NCBI GenBank assembly: GCA_016710785.1
Contig: JADJUE010000007.1
Location: 62,001 to 126,000 of the forward strand
Source: Candidatus Epilinea brevis
GTDB taxonomy: Bacteria > Chloroflexota > Anaerolineae > Epilineales > Epilineaceae
Length of the DNA stretch: 64,000 bases
Direction: 5' to 3'
The notes beneath the pieces were generated by a model. The model searched no databases, was not told the origin of the DNA, and saw nothing but the letters and a program-made list of their open reading frames with translations. Made by a program: the position numbers and the translations under genes. This document shows, in pieces, positions 52,301 to 60,323 of the stretch (position 1 is the first letter of the stretch; each line of letters starts with the position of its first letter).

Positions 52301-53569
52301 CCGGTGACGGACCGTGAGCATGCGCTCTGGGAGATCTGGCAGCTGCGCGAAGCGGGCGTGCGGGTGCTCACGACGGGGGTCGGCATGGACAGCTTCGGCG
52401 CGGGGCATCCGCCGGACGAAGCGCTCCTGGCCGCCCTGGCCTGGCCCGCGGACGGCTACCGCCCCGCCGGCACGCCGGCTGAACTGGTGGGGGTCCTGGC
52501 GACCGAAGGGCGAGAGCTCGCCGCGCGCCTGCTCATGCAGCGCCTGGTGATCACCGACCGCATTCCGGCCAACATGCGCCTCATGCCTGGCAGCGTGCGT
52601 CCCCCGGCCGAGATCCTGCCCGAGGGCGGCCGGTCGGAGGCGCTTCTGCGCTGGACCTTTGCCGCGATCCCGCTCACCGGGCCACCGGAGCTGCTCTACC
52701 GCCTCGAGCCGCTGCAGGCCGGCCTTTGGCCGACCAACGTGGAGGCCTTCGCGGACTATGTCGACGGCCTGGACCAGAGCGGCCAGAGCATCTACCCGGT
52801 GCCCGTGGTCGAGGTCATCGGCCCCGAGACGCCCACGGTCGAACCGACGCCGCCGCCACTGACGCTGACCCCGTCTCCCGGGCCTTCGGCGACCGTGACG
52901 CCGACCGGTTCGCCCACCGTCACCAGCGGATCCTCCCCGACCGCCTCGCCGGGGCCGACCGGCATGATGCCCCGGCGACTCTACCTGCCCTTGCTGCGCC
53001 GCGACAGCTGCACCCAGACCCGGCGGCCGGTCGACGTCGCCCTGGTCATCGACAGCTCCTTGTCCATGAGCGGCGCGAAGCTGGCCGCGGCCCAGAGCGC
53101 GGCCGGCGCTTTCGCCGACCTGCTCAACCTCCGCGAAGGCGGCGACCGGGCGGCGGTCATCGGTTTCAACGCGGCGGCGAGCCTGCTGCGGCCCCTCACC
53201 AACAGCCGAACTGCCATCCGTTCCGGTCTGGCCGCCCTGAGCCTGGCCTCGGGCACGCGGATCGACCTGGGGCTGACAGCCGCCACCGCCGAGATCACGG
53301 GCCGCCGCGCGCGGGTCGATGCCGACCGGGCGATCGTCTTGTTGACCGACGGCCGACCCACGGCCGGCTTCGAGGAGGCCGCCGTGGCCGCCGCCTCCCA
53401 GGCCCGCGCCGCCGCCATCGCCACCTGGGTCATCGGCCTGGGCGGCGACCTCGACGCGGCCTACCTGGCGCGTCTCGCCGGCGCGGCCGGCCGCGTTCGC
53501 GTGGCCCCGGGGGCGGCGGACCTCGAAGCGGTGTACCGGCAGGTGGCCAGTACCTTGTTGTGTCGGTAG
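49385..53569 (+). CDS. Secreted NHL-propeller protein with two VWA domains
   Basis: About 1394 residues. N-terminal signal peptide (ISRLLAALALTAALMLS), then NHL-type repeats (FHPAGIAVDRNGVVVVAETGNHR; APQDVAVSGGGERIYVADTGNRRV; LGLAVNADGDLAVADAG) forming a beta-propeller. A first Pro/Thr linker (about 663-698) leads to another NHL repeat and VWA domain 1 (VVVVDNSCQMSG near 797). A second linker (about 1152-1195), the motif RRLYLPLLRR and VWA domain 2 (VALVIDSSLSMSG near 1215, LTDGRPT) follow. Same plan as the minus-strand protein at 45559. Probable surface adhesin or matrix protein. Confidence 0.85.
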   Translation: MQMISRLLAALALTAALMLSTRAALWPTDAVGRTPRASLPLASAWPTPLPETYSLVDTWDTAIPTGPYLFHPAGIAVDRNGVVVVAETGNHRLTRASSRGAGPGLQPGQPAQHLGRRGRGPGEFEAPQDVAVSGGGERIYVADTGNRRVQVLSPAGASLAIWPDVGLPRGIAIGPALGPGGAVEPDARVYVSDAAGRRVRVFSLDGVWLADWDAGGTLLLPLGLAVNADGDLAVADAGAQRLVWLDADASEGPSGALVGSLRLDNSAGQGGAPLDVGQDVNGDVFVTVARGLLRFRRGAPGADRPGNGVAADLGSAERWRALGERMSPACAERGCGLSSGCAILVDERENHEGFQRLDLRPDVGLFTTYSPALRWLDRVVVYPSARRGAGISPPANREGWVWPRLCEDYLSVEYRHATDPNRIAAGSPSLPGVGLDSAGWLRPWLGDGRLQDGLHVMQARPGLDLDFAAGVATVITGNQVQRFSVPCLLGNTMTGFPPVTCRKPSVDILDRGQLIRRERTNECRRAEPVPWPGRPEGPCIPDDGWWHTAVGDGGAVATLDSGKRRVMVRTERGMLVAGPLLDGATSAFRSFIDLDYDALGQLWVLAREGALRVFDGFGHDRGEMRLVGPAEGRTESLSVQDDGPIFVLTGDGWVLKYAPEEGPEPTATATRPTTPGPSPRPTRTLSRPTGTARPTLPPRALPVAAWRVADHAGPGRYRDLAVAPDGRVMVTDGDHDRVLVFGTAAAAVTPPPTATPAIGPCRFLPEKVASPVRLLLGETTEVRLSLDGDCGARHAALDLVVVVDNSCQMSGERLARTREALVALIDAMVLPQDRMAIVSFKEDQGDARLLLPLTADRIRLLEVARTFRTDCLPLQLCLDLNFKKLGYMRSFLFPHGCLGEGRISDGLRAGREALFGPVGRADAGKAMILISPSRPDSLHVLATLSQDPDTFDPPFEPWEMERWLRDLPSVTVPVTDREHALWEIWQLREAGVRVLTTGVGMDSFGAGHPPDEALLAALAWPADGYRPAGTPAELVGVLATEGRELAARLLMQRLVITDRIPANMRLMPGSVRPPAEILPEGGRSEALLRWTFAAIPLTGPPELLYRLEPLQAGLWPTNVEAFADYVDGLDQSGQSIYPVPVVEVIGPETPTVEPTPPPLTLTPSPGPSATVTPTGSPTVTSGSSPTASPGPTGMMPRRLYLPLLRRDSCTQTRRPVDVALVIDSSLSMSGAKLAAAQSAAGAFADLLNLREGGDRAAVIGFNAAASLLRPLTNSRTAIRSGLAALSLASGTRIDLGLTAATAEITGRRARVDADRAIVLLTDGRPTAGFEEAAVAAASQARAAAIATWVIGLGGDLDAAYLARLAGAAGRVRVAPGAADLEAVYRQVASTLLCR

Positions 53570-53722
53570 GGGCCGGCGCCGGTGGCGCTGACCTTGCCCG
53601 GGCGTTGATCTTGTTCGTCAGCGCCGTATCATTGTCGCCACCGGAATTCGTCATGGCCTCGGCCCTGGGGTCACCGACCCGCGCATCGGCCATGAGGCCA
53701 AAACAACCCACAAGGAGACGAC

Positions 53723-54385
53723 ATGGGCATCCGCATCAACGACATCGCCCCGAACTTCAGCGCCCGGACGACCGAAGGGGTGATCGATTTCCACGACTGG
53801 ATCGGCGACTCCTGGGCCGTCCTCTTCTCCCATCCCAAAGACTTCACCCCGGTCTGCACCACCGAGCTGGGCTACATGGCCAGCATCAACGGTGAGTTCC
53901 AGAAGCGCGGCGTCAAGACCATCGGCCTCTCGGTGGACCCTGTCGATCGCCACGCGGCCTGGGCCGACGACATCGAGGAGACCCAGGGCACGCGCCCGAA
54001 CTTCCCGATGATCGGCGACGATGACTTCAACATCTCGAAGCTCTACGACATGCTGCCCGCGGAGACCGGCGGCGAGGCCCTGGACCGCACGGCGGCCGAC
54101 AACCAGACGGTGCGCACCGTGTTCGTGATCGGGCCGGACAAGCGGGTCAAGCTGATCCTGGCCTACCCGATGACGACGGGACGCAACTTCGACGAGGTGC
54201 TACGGGTCATCGACTCGCTGCAGCTGACGGCGAAGTACAAGGTGTCCACGCCGGCGCAGTGGCAGCAGGGCGGCGACGTCATCATCGCCGGCTCGGTCAA
54301 CAACGAGCAGGCCAAGGCGCTCTGGCCCGAGGGCTGGAAGGAGCCCAAGCCCTACCTGCGCATCGTTCCGCAGCCGCGGGGTTGA
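53723..54385 (+). CDS. 1-Cys peroxiredoxin (Prx6-like)
   Basis: A 220-residue thiol peroxidase. The peroxidatic Cys45 is in HPKDFTPVCTTELG, with the PxxxT/SxxC context. The long C-terminal extension (WQQGGDVIIAG...WPEGWKEPKPYLRIVPQP) is typical of Prx6/1-Cys members. AAGGAG precedes ATG 53723. The ribosome-binding site and first ~14 codons recur upstream of the caspase-like gene (see 56073-56141). Confidence 0.95.
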   Translation: MGIRINDIAPNFSARTTEGVIDFHDWIGDSWAVLFSHPKDFTPVCTTELGYMASINGEFQKRGVKTIGLSVDPVDRHAAWADDIEETQGTRPNFPMIGDDDFNISKLYDMLPAETGGEALDRTAADNQTVRTVFVIGPDKRVKLILAYPMTTGRNFDEVLRVIDSLQLTAKYKVSTPAQWQQGGDVIIAGSVNNEQAKALWPEGWKEPKPYLRIVPQPRG

Positions 54386-54410
54386 ACCGTTGTAGAACAT
54401 TTGTTATAAT
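54382..54410 (+). promoter_or_regulatory. Near-consensus promoter for the VOC gene
   Basis: TTGAAC (54382-54387), a 17-base spacer and a perfect TATAAT (54405-54410). The -35 overlaps the peroxiredoxin stop codon. It lies 70 bases before ATG 54480. Confidence 0.75.
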
Positions 54411-54479
54411 CGGGGTCCGCCGCAAGCCGCGGCGGGGCGCGGCATCTACCGTCCCGAACGCTTCCAAGGAGCCAGGATC

Positions 54480-54872
54480 ATGTCTTCTCGCCCGGTGCAT
54501 TTCGAGATTCACGCCGTCGACCCGGAACGCATGGCCGCGTTCTACAGCGAGCTGTTCGGCTGGACCATCCAGAAATGGGAGGGCCCGATGGAGTACTGGA
54601 TGGTCATGACGGGCGCCGAAGGCGAACTCGGCATCAACGGCGGCCTGATGCGCCGCATGGGCGCCGCGCCGGCCGACGGCGCGCCGGTCAGCGCCTTCGT
54701 CTGCACGGTCGGGGTGGAGGACTGCGATGCGTCGGTGGCCAAGGCCGTGGCCCTCGGTGGCTCGGTGGCGATGCCCAAGGGGCCGATCCCCGGCATGGGC
54801 TGGCTGGCCTACATCAAGGACCTGGATGGGAACATCCTGGGCATGATGCAGCCGGACGAGGCGGCGGCTTAG
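54480..54872 (+). CDS. VOC-family (glyoxalase/dioxygenase-like) protein
   Basis: A 130-residue protein with a paired beta-alpha-beta-beta-beta fold pattern: HFEIHAVDPERMAAFYSELFGW and, in the second half, FVCTVGVEDCDASVAKAVALGG...MGWLAYIKDLDGNILGMMQ. Metal ligands typical of the superfamily (H at start, E/D near end) are partly present. Substrate unknown. It has its own strong promoter. Confidence 0.88.
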   Translation: MSSRPVHFEIHAVDPERMAAFYSELFGWTIQKWEGPMEYWMVMTGAEGELGINGGLMRRMGAAPADGAPVSAFVCTVGVEDCDASVAKAVALGGSVAMPKGPIPGMGWLAYIKDLDGNILGMMQPDEAAA

Positions 54873-55026
54873 GCGATAGCCGGCGATGGGCTTCCCCTTT
54901 GCCGCGCGGTGAGCGTCAATCCGCCGCGTCCGCCCCTCCCGCAGCCGGATGCGGCGTGGTGGCGGCCGTGGCGGGCCGCCGCGGCGGTTGCGATCAGAGC
55001 TGAAGGCGCGCCGGCGCCCTGGCCCT

Positions 55027-56076
55027 TCAGCTCCGGATCCGCTCCTTGGCCACCCATTCGTCCCATTCGGGGCCGAAGCCGTCGTAGCGGATATGATGGA
55101 CCCCGCGGCGCTCGTCCAGGACCTTGGCCGGGAACCAGCGCCCTTTCCACTGCACCTCCACCGCCTTGCCGCGGGCATGGACCTCAAGCGCCGGGTCCCG
55201 GATGGCCTCCGGCAGCAGCCATTCGTCGTCGCTGGCCTCGTAGCCATGGTAATGCACCAGCAGCCAGCCGTCCTGGGCGTCGATGACCTTGGCCGGGTAC
55301 CAGTCGCCCTCCGAGAGGGCTTCCACCGAGCGGCCGACGCGCGGGTCCGGGCGCGGCCGGGCGGGAGCCAGGACCAGCCGCGGGTCGAAGGCGCCATGGA
55401 CCGCGAAGGTGGACAGCTGACCCTCGGCCGCGGCCAGGGTCTCCTCGATCTGACCGGCGAGCTCCTCCAGGGTGATGCGCGCGTCGCCGTCATCGTCCAC
55501 CCAGGCCTGGCCGGCCAGCCCGGCCAGCAGGGATTCGGTGAAGGTCCAGTTGCCCGTGGACAGCTCGCTGGCCAGGGATGAGGTGAGGCAGGCGTAGGCC
55601 ACGCGGCGCGCGCGGCGGCGGACCGCGTCCGCCAGACTGCCGGAATGGCAGCAGTCGGCCAGCAGCAGCGCCCGCGAGCCCCGGAAATGGCGCTCGATGG
55701 CCTCGGGAATGTCGGCCACCGTCCAGCCCGGATCGTCCGCCCCATCGGCACCGTAGCTGGCGAAGTAGACCGCGCCCTCCTCCGTCTTGGCGCCGTGGCC
55801 GCAGTAGTAGAGCAGCAGCAGGTCACCCTCGGCCGCCGCGGCCAGATGGCGCTCCAGCCAGGTGTGGATGCGCGCGGTGGTCGCCTTCTCGTCCTGCAGG
55901 TAGACGATCTGCGCCAGGGGCACGCCGCGCTCGCGCAGCAGATCCACCAGGGCCGCATCCCGGCGGTTGATCTGCGGGAAGGACGCGAAGCTCTCGGGAT
56001 GCGCCCATTCCAGGGTGCCCACCACGAAGGCCCATGTGCGCCGCGGGTCCCAGGCGCCTCCCGCCGCGGCGCTCAT
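55027..56076 (-). CDS. Caspase-family (C14) protease with two C-terminal Tudor-like repeats
   Basis: A 349-residue protein. The caspase-like p20 core has the catalytic His in LLYYCGHGA (His94) and Cys in LLADCCHSGS (Cys143). The C-terminal third holds two SH3-like repeats of a Tudor/agenet type: WYPAKVIDAQDGWLLVHYHG...DDEWL and WFPAKVLDERRGVHHIRYDG...WDEWV. In eukaryotes such repeats bind modified peptides or chromatin; here they may be targeting modules. An acidic loop DDDGDARITLEEL looks like an EF-hand-type calcium loop. The start overlaps a leader ORF (ATGA). Confidence 0.85.
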   Translation of the reverse strand: MSAAAGGAWDPRRTWAFVVGTLEWAHPESFASFPQINRRDAALVDLLRERGVPLAQIVYLQDEKATTARIHTWLERHLAAAAEGDLLLLYYCGHGAKTEEGAVYFASYGADGADDPGWTVADIPEAIERHFRGSRALLLADCCHSGSLADAVRRRARRVAYACLTSSLASELSTGNWTFTESLLAGLAGQAWVDDDGDARITLEELAGQIEETLAAAEGQLSTFAVHGAFDPRLVLAPARPRPDPRVGRSVEALSEGDWYPAKVIDAQDGWLLVHYHGYEASDDEWLLPEAIRDPALEVHARGKAVEVQWKGRWFPAKVLDERRGVHHIRYDGFGPEWDEWVAKERIRS

Positions 56077-56141
56077 GCGGCCACGTCCTGACCGCCGCAG
56101 GTCGGGAAGGTCGGGACGATGTCGTGGATGCGGATGCCCAT
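56073..56141 (-). CDS. 22-residue leader ORF copied from the peroxiredoxin gene start
   Basis: AAGGAGACAGC-ATG opens MGIRIHDIVPTFPTCGGQDV-AA and stops at TGA overlapping the caspase ATG (ATGA). The ribosome-binding site and first codons nearly match the peroxiredoxin gene (AAGGAGACGAC-ATG, MGIRINDIAPNF). It probably provides translational coupling for the caspase gene and is a duplicated 5' end. The peptide itself contains a single Cys (in FPTCGG) but none of the peroxiredoxin active site. Confidence 0.75.
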   Translation of the reverse strand: MGIRIHDIVPTFPTCGGQDVAA

Positions 56142-56431
56142 GCTGTCTCCTTGCGAACCGATGGCCTCAGGGCCTGGGCCATGAGGAAGGTCTGATGCGG
56201 CGATGACAGCCCGCGATCTATATAGCATCGGTCGCGCCCGGGTGGCGAACCAGGAGCTGACGGTGACCGACCCGGTCCGATATGTCTCCGATTCTCCCGC
56301 GATTCCGCCCCGGCTTGCGAGTTCCAGCCCCCGAAATGGCCGTAGTCTCTGCAGTAGATCCGGATCGACGCGCTCGCCGATCGCATCCGACGACGTTGTG
56401 CATCCCGTTGAGCATTGAAAGGGTTCCAGAC
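56142..56431. other. Divergent promoter region between caspase and methyltransferase genes
   Basis: About 290 bases. An AT-rich ATCTATATAGCAT at about 56212-56224 stands out and can serve as -10 for either strand; no convincing -35 was found. No gene seen. Confidence 0.4.
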
Positions 56432-57223
56432 ATGAACATGAAGACAAGCCCCCGCGAGCTGGATGGCGTGGACTGGCGCTCCTACGCCGCGGTCTACGAC
56501 CTGATGGCCGAGATCAATCCCGCCTATCAGGAACTGGTGGACGCCTACCGGCGCTTCGCCACCCAGTTATGGCTGCATCCCGACGACCTGCTGCTGGAGC
56601 TGGGCGCCGGCACCGGCAACTTCTCGCTGGTCGCCGCCGACGAATGGCCGAAGTGTCGCGTGTTGCACGTGGACGCCAACGAAGGCATGAACGATCAGGC
56701 GCGGCGCAAGCGGGAGGCGCTGGGGCTGACGAACGTCGAGATGCGCACCCAGGATGTCGCCACCCTGGAGCTGCCGGACGAGAGCGTCACCGTGGTCACG
56801 GTCGTCCATGCTCTCTATGCCTTTCCTGACCCCGCCGCGGTCATCCGCCGCATGTTCCGGTGGCTCCGCCCGGGCGGCAGCGTCTTCGCCTGCGATCCCG
56901 GCCGGCCGCTGGACATGACCGAATGGGCCCGTTACCTCTTCCAGAGCTCCCGCGCCGAGCGGGGATGGCTGCGCACCGCCTGGCTCTTCTGGCGCGGTCG
57001 CGATGTCGCCCGCCAGAACCGGCGCATCGCCCGTAGCCAGGTCGCCGGCTCCTACTGGCGGCACGATGCGCAGAGCTTCGCGCGGGCCTTCACCGATGCC
57101 GGTTTCGAGGTGGAGTTCAGCCGCACTGCCTACCGCGGCGCGAGCGATCTCCTGGTGGCGCGCAAAGCCGTGGCTACGGCGGCGGTGCCCCTGCGCCGCC
57201 AGGCCGTGGAAGCCCCCCTCTAA
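56432..57223 (+). CDS. Class I SAM-dependent methyltransferase
   Basis: A 263-residue protein. Motif I LLELGAGTGNFSLVAA (about 49-64), motif II acidic residue in VLHVDANEGM, the TQDVATLELPDESVTVV segment and RWLRPGGSVFACDPG define the fold. An N-terminal YDLMAEINPAYQELVDAY resembles small-molecule methyltransferases of ubiquinone/biotin type. Substrate unknown. Start ATG 56432, after AAAGGG. It is followed by an acyltransferase-like and a ThiF-lyase gene on the same strand. Confidence 0.9.
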   Translation: MNMKTSPRELDGVDWRSYAAVYDLMAEINPAYQELVDAYRRFATQLWLHPDDLLLELGAGTGNFSLVAADEWPKCRVLHVDANEGMNDQARRKREALGLTNVEMRTQDVATLELPDESVTVVTVVHALYAFPDPAAVIRRMFRWLRPGGSVFACDPGRPLDMTEWARYLFQSSRAERGWLRTAWLFWRGRDVARQNRRIARSQVAGSYWRHDAQSFARAFTDAGFEVEFSRTAYRGASDLLVARKAVATAAVPLRRQAVEAPL

Positions 57224-57256
57224 TCGCTGTTTCAACCTTGCAAGGAGTTGACTGTC

Positions 57257-57880
57257 ATGTTGATTCGACCGGCCTTCGACGCGCATGAGATCGACCAGGT
57301 CTACCGCCTGACGCACGACGCCTACGTCGAGCAGGGCTACATCACGCCGCGGCCCGACGGCCGGCTGCGCCATTACGCCGATGTCGACGCGGCGGCGGAG
57401 AACATGGTCCTGGTGGCCGTGGAGGAGGATGTCATCGTCGGCACCGTCTCCATCACCCTGGACGGGCCGGCCGGCTTCCATGTGGACCACGACTTCCGGG
57501 CGGAATGCGCCGCCATCCGCGACGAGGGCCTGAGCGTCGGGGCCTCCTGGCGGATCATCACCGCTCCGGGTTACCGCGGCAGCACGGCCCTGGTGGTCGA
57601 ACTCATCCGCAGCACGATCGATGTCCTCCACCGCTTCGAGGTGGAGACCATCCTCTGCTCCTTCAACCCGCGCCATGAGCGCATCTACCGCAAGCTGTTC
57701 GGCATGAGCACGGTGGCCCACAGCGAGGGCGTCGGCGCCGTCAAGTCGCCCGCGGTGCTCATGCGCGCCTCCATCTCGGAGGCGGTTCAGTCCTGGCAGC
57801 CGCCCTTCAACCCGGCCCTGGCCACCCTCGTGGCCGAGCGCGCGCGGCTGCTGGACGTGCTCAGCCGCGTCGCCGCCTGA
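57257..57880 (+). CDS. FeeM-like GNAT acyltransferase
   Basis: A 207-residue protein with the N-acyl-amino-acid-synthase-like GNAT pattern: DAHEIDQVYRLTHDAYVEQGYI, a mid-strand LVAVEEDVIVGTVSITLDGP, and SWRIITAPGYRGSTALVVELIRS (acyl-CoA/ACP pyrophosphate-binding region). FeeM-like enzymes transfer fatty acyl groups to amino acids such as tyrosine. AAGGAG at 57242-57247 fixes ATG 57257. Probably in one operon with the flanking methyltransferase and ThiF-lyase genes. Confidence 0.72.
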   Translation: MLIRPAFDAHEIDQVYRLTHDAYVEQGYITPRPDGRLRHYADVDAAAENMVLVAVEEDVIVGTVSITLDGPAGFHVDHDFRAECAAIRDEGLSVGASWRIITAPGYRGSTALVVELIRSTIDVLHRFEVETILCSFNPRHERIYRKLFGMSTVAHSEGVGAVKSPAVLMRASISEAVQSWQPPFNPALATLVAERARLLDVLSRVAA

Positions 57881-57927
57881 GGACGCGGTCCGCCGCATCC
57901 CTGCGATCGATCCCCTGGAGGAGAACC

Positions 57928-60201
57928 ATGGCCCACTTGCCCCTCGAACGCATGACGACGGACGTTGACGCGCCGACCGCCGCGGTAGACGCCGACCCGC
58001 CGCTCGCTTCCGCCGACGATGACCGGCGAGCCTTCCTGAACCGCACCCTCATGCTGCTCGGCGAGGAAGCGGTGCGCCTGCTCGGCACCCGCACCGTGGC
58101 CGTCGCCGGCTGCGGCGGCGTGGGTGGCGCGGCGGCCATCACCCTGGCCCGCATGGGGGTGGGTGGCTTCATCCTGGCCGACCCCGGCCTCTTCGACCCG
58201 CCGGACATCAACCGCCAATGGGCGGCGACCCGCGATACCCTGGGCCGCAACAAGGCCAAGGTCTACGCGGAGGTCCTGCGGTCGATCGACGCCGGTGTGC
58301 GGGTGCGGTCCTACAGCGAGGGGCTGACGGATGACAACGTCGAGACCTTCCTGGACGGCGCGGACGTGGTGATCGACTGCCTCGACATCGCCGTGCCCGG
58401 CGAGCTGCGCGCGCGCCTGTATCAAGCGGCTCGAGCCCGAGGCATCCACGCCCTCTGCGCCCCGGCCCTTGGCTTCGGGGCCGCCCTGGCCATCGGGGCG
58501 CCGGACGGCCTGCCGATGGAGGCCGTCTTCGGCAAGATGCTGGGGGAAGCCACGGCGCGGTCCACGCTGCCCCCCGGCCTGCGGCAGCTGGTGGTGCCCG
58601 AGCATCTGGATGCCTGCGAGCGGCATCTGTCCAGCCTGCGGGTGCCCTCCATCGCCATCTCGCCGGCCCTGGCCTCGGCCTTGATGAGCGCCGAGATCTA
58701 CCTGCTGCTCAGCGGCCCCCAGGCGCCCGGCTGGCGCCCGCCGCCCTGCCTGCCGCAGCTGCTGGTGGTCGATCCCATCCGGATGACCTACCAGGTGGTC
58801 GACATCCGTGACCTGGCCGGCGCGCCCGCGGCGCCTCCTCCGCCGCTGCCTCAGCCGCCGCCGGTGCCGCCGCCGCCGCCGGCGGCCGCGGGTCCCGCGG
58901 CTGGCCCACCGAGGGCGGACCCGGACCTTGCGGAGGCCGAGCGCGAAGCGCGGCGCCTGGGGCTGGCCGCGGCCGGCTACAACACGAACCTGCTGCCGCC
59001 CGACGCGGTGGCGATCGACCTGCTGTCCGACAGCTGGCGCGAGCGAGCCCCGCGGGACGGGAAGGACGCGCCGGCACCGATCCCGGCGGACGGCTTGGAG
59101 CATCGGCTTGCCGAGCTCTACGGCTATCCCCATAACCTGCCTGTCTTCCGCGGACGCTTCGCCGAAGCGCTGCTGGCCGAAACCCTGATCCAACCGGGGC
59201 GCACGGTGGTCTGCAATGCCCTCTTCCCCACCACGCGCTACCACCTGGCCGCGCGGGGCGCGACCCTGCTAGAGCTGGGAATCGCCGCGGCCCACGCGTC
59301 GCAGGATCCGCATCCCTTCAAGGGTGACCTGGACCTGGACGCCTTGGGGGCGGCCTTGGCCGGCGGCGACGTGCAGGCGGTGTACGTGGAGCTCTGCGCC
59401 AACACCCTGGGCGGGCATCCGATCTCGCTGGCCAACCTGCGCGCGGCAGGGCGCCTGGCCGCGGCCGCCGGTATTCCGCTGCTGCTGGATGCCACGCGGG
59501 CCTGGGAGAACGCGGCCCTGATCCGCGACCGCGAGCCCGGACAGTCGGGGCGGCCGCTGGGGGATATCGTGCGCGACCTCTGCGCTTGTTCCACGGCCTG
59601 TGCGGCCAGCCTGAGCAAGGACTTCATCAGCCCCGTGGGCGGGTTCATCGGCAGCCGCTCGCCGGAAACCCATGTCCAGCTTCGCGATCGGGCGGTGCTG
59701 GCCTATGGCCAGGAGCTCTCGGCGGCGGAGGCCGCCACGCTGGAACGGGCCATGGCCACGCATCCCGAGCAGCCGGGCGGCGCCGAAGACCGCGCCGGGC
59801 TGGCGCGCCGGCTGCATGGGGCGCTGCGCGAGGCAGCCGTACCGGTTTTCGAACCGGCCGGGGGGCATGGGGTCTTCGTGGACGCGCAGGCCTTCCTGCC
59901 GGACCTGCCCGCCGCGGCGCATCCCACGGCCACGCTCTGCAATGCGCTCTACGTCGCCGGGGGGCTGCGGGCCGGCGCCAACCCGGCCGCGCCTTCCGGG
60001 GAGACCGAAGGGGTCAAAGAAGTGCTGCGCCTGGCCCTGCCCCTGGGCCAGACTGAGGCCGAGGGTGGGGCAGTCGTCGCGGCCATCGTCGCCGCCTTCG
60101 AGCGGGTGGCCGCCGAACGGGGCGCGATCAAGGGCTTGAGCATCCTCAGCCGCCCTCCGGGCATGGTGGGCAGCTTCGCCTGCGTCTACCAGCCGCTTTA
60201 G
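57928..60201 (+). CDS. ThiF/E1-like adenylyltransferase fused to a tryptophanase-like PLP lyase
   Basis: A 757-residue protein. Residues 40-290 are E1/ThiF-like: nucleotide-binding VAVAGCGGVGG (58-67), D..DINRQW (93-98), R/K following, and VVIDCLD. A Pro-rich linker (about 301-330) joins a beta-eliminating-lyase fold (345-757) resembling tryptophanase/tyrosine phenol-lyase: AGYNTNLLPPDAVAIDLLSDS, LLLDATRAWENA (PLP-ring Asp521) and SLSKDFISPVGGFIG (PLP Lys564). I know no described example of this fusion. It might activate a carboxylate or peptide tail and cleave an aromatic amino acid; that is inference. The start context GGAGGAG-ACC-ATG is a good ribosome-binding site. Confidence 0.82.
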   Translation: MAHLPLERMTTDVDAPTAAVDADPPLASADDDRRAFLNRTLMLLGEEAVRLLGTRTVAVAGCGGVGGAAAITLARMGVGGFILADPGLFDPPDINRQWAATRDTLGRNKAKVYAEVLRSIDAGVRVRSYSEGLTDDNVETFLDGADVVIDCLDIAVPGELRARLYQAARARGIHALCAPALGFGAALAIGAPDGLPMEAVFGKMLGEATARSTLPPGLRQLVVPEHLDACERHLSSLRVPSIAISPALASALMSAEIYLLLSGPQAPGWRPPPCLPQLLVVDPIRMTYQVVDIRDLAGAPAAPPPPLPQPPPVPPPPPAAAGPAAGPPRADPDLAEAEREARRLGLAAAGYNTNLLPPDAVAIDLLSDSWRERAPRDGKDAPAPIPADGLEHRLAELYGYPHNLPVFRGRFAEALLAETLIQPGRTVVCNALFPTTRYHLAARGATLLELGIAAAHASQDPHPFKGDLDLDALGAALAGGDVQAVYVELCANTLGGHPISLANLRAAGRLAAAAGIPLLLDATRAWENAALIRDREPGQSGRPLGDIVRDLCACSTACAASLSKDFISPVGGFIGSRSPETHVQLRDRAVLAYGQELSAAEAATLERAMATHPEQPGGAEDRAGLARRLHGALREAAVPVFEPAGGHGVFVDAQAFLPDLPAAAHPTATLCNALYVAGGLRAGANPAAPSGETEGVKEVLRLALPLGQTEAEGGAVVAAIVAAFERVAAERGAIKGLSILSRPPGMVGSFACVYQPL

Positions 60202-60323
60202 GACGGCGACCGGCATCCCCCCAGCTCTTGACCCGCACCCTCTTTCCCTAGGCTGATGCCCACCGTTGTGGCTTGCAGACGGATCGCAACGCTACCGATG
60301 AACGAAACAAGTGGAGCATAGCC

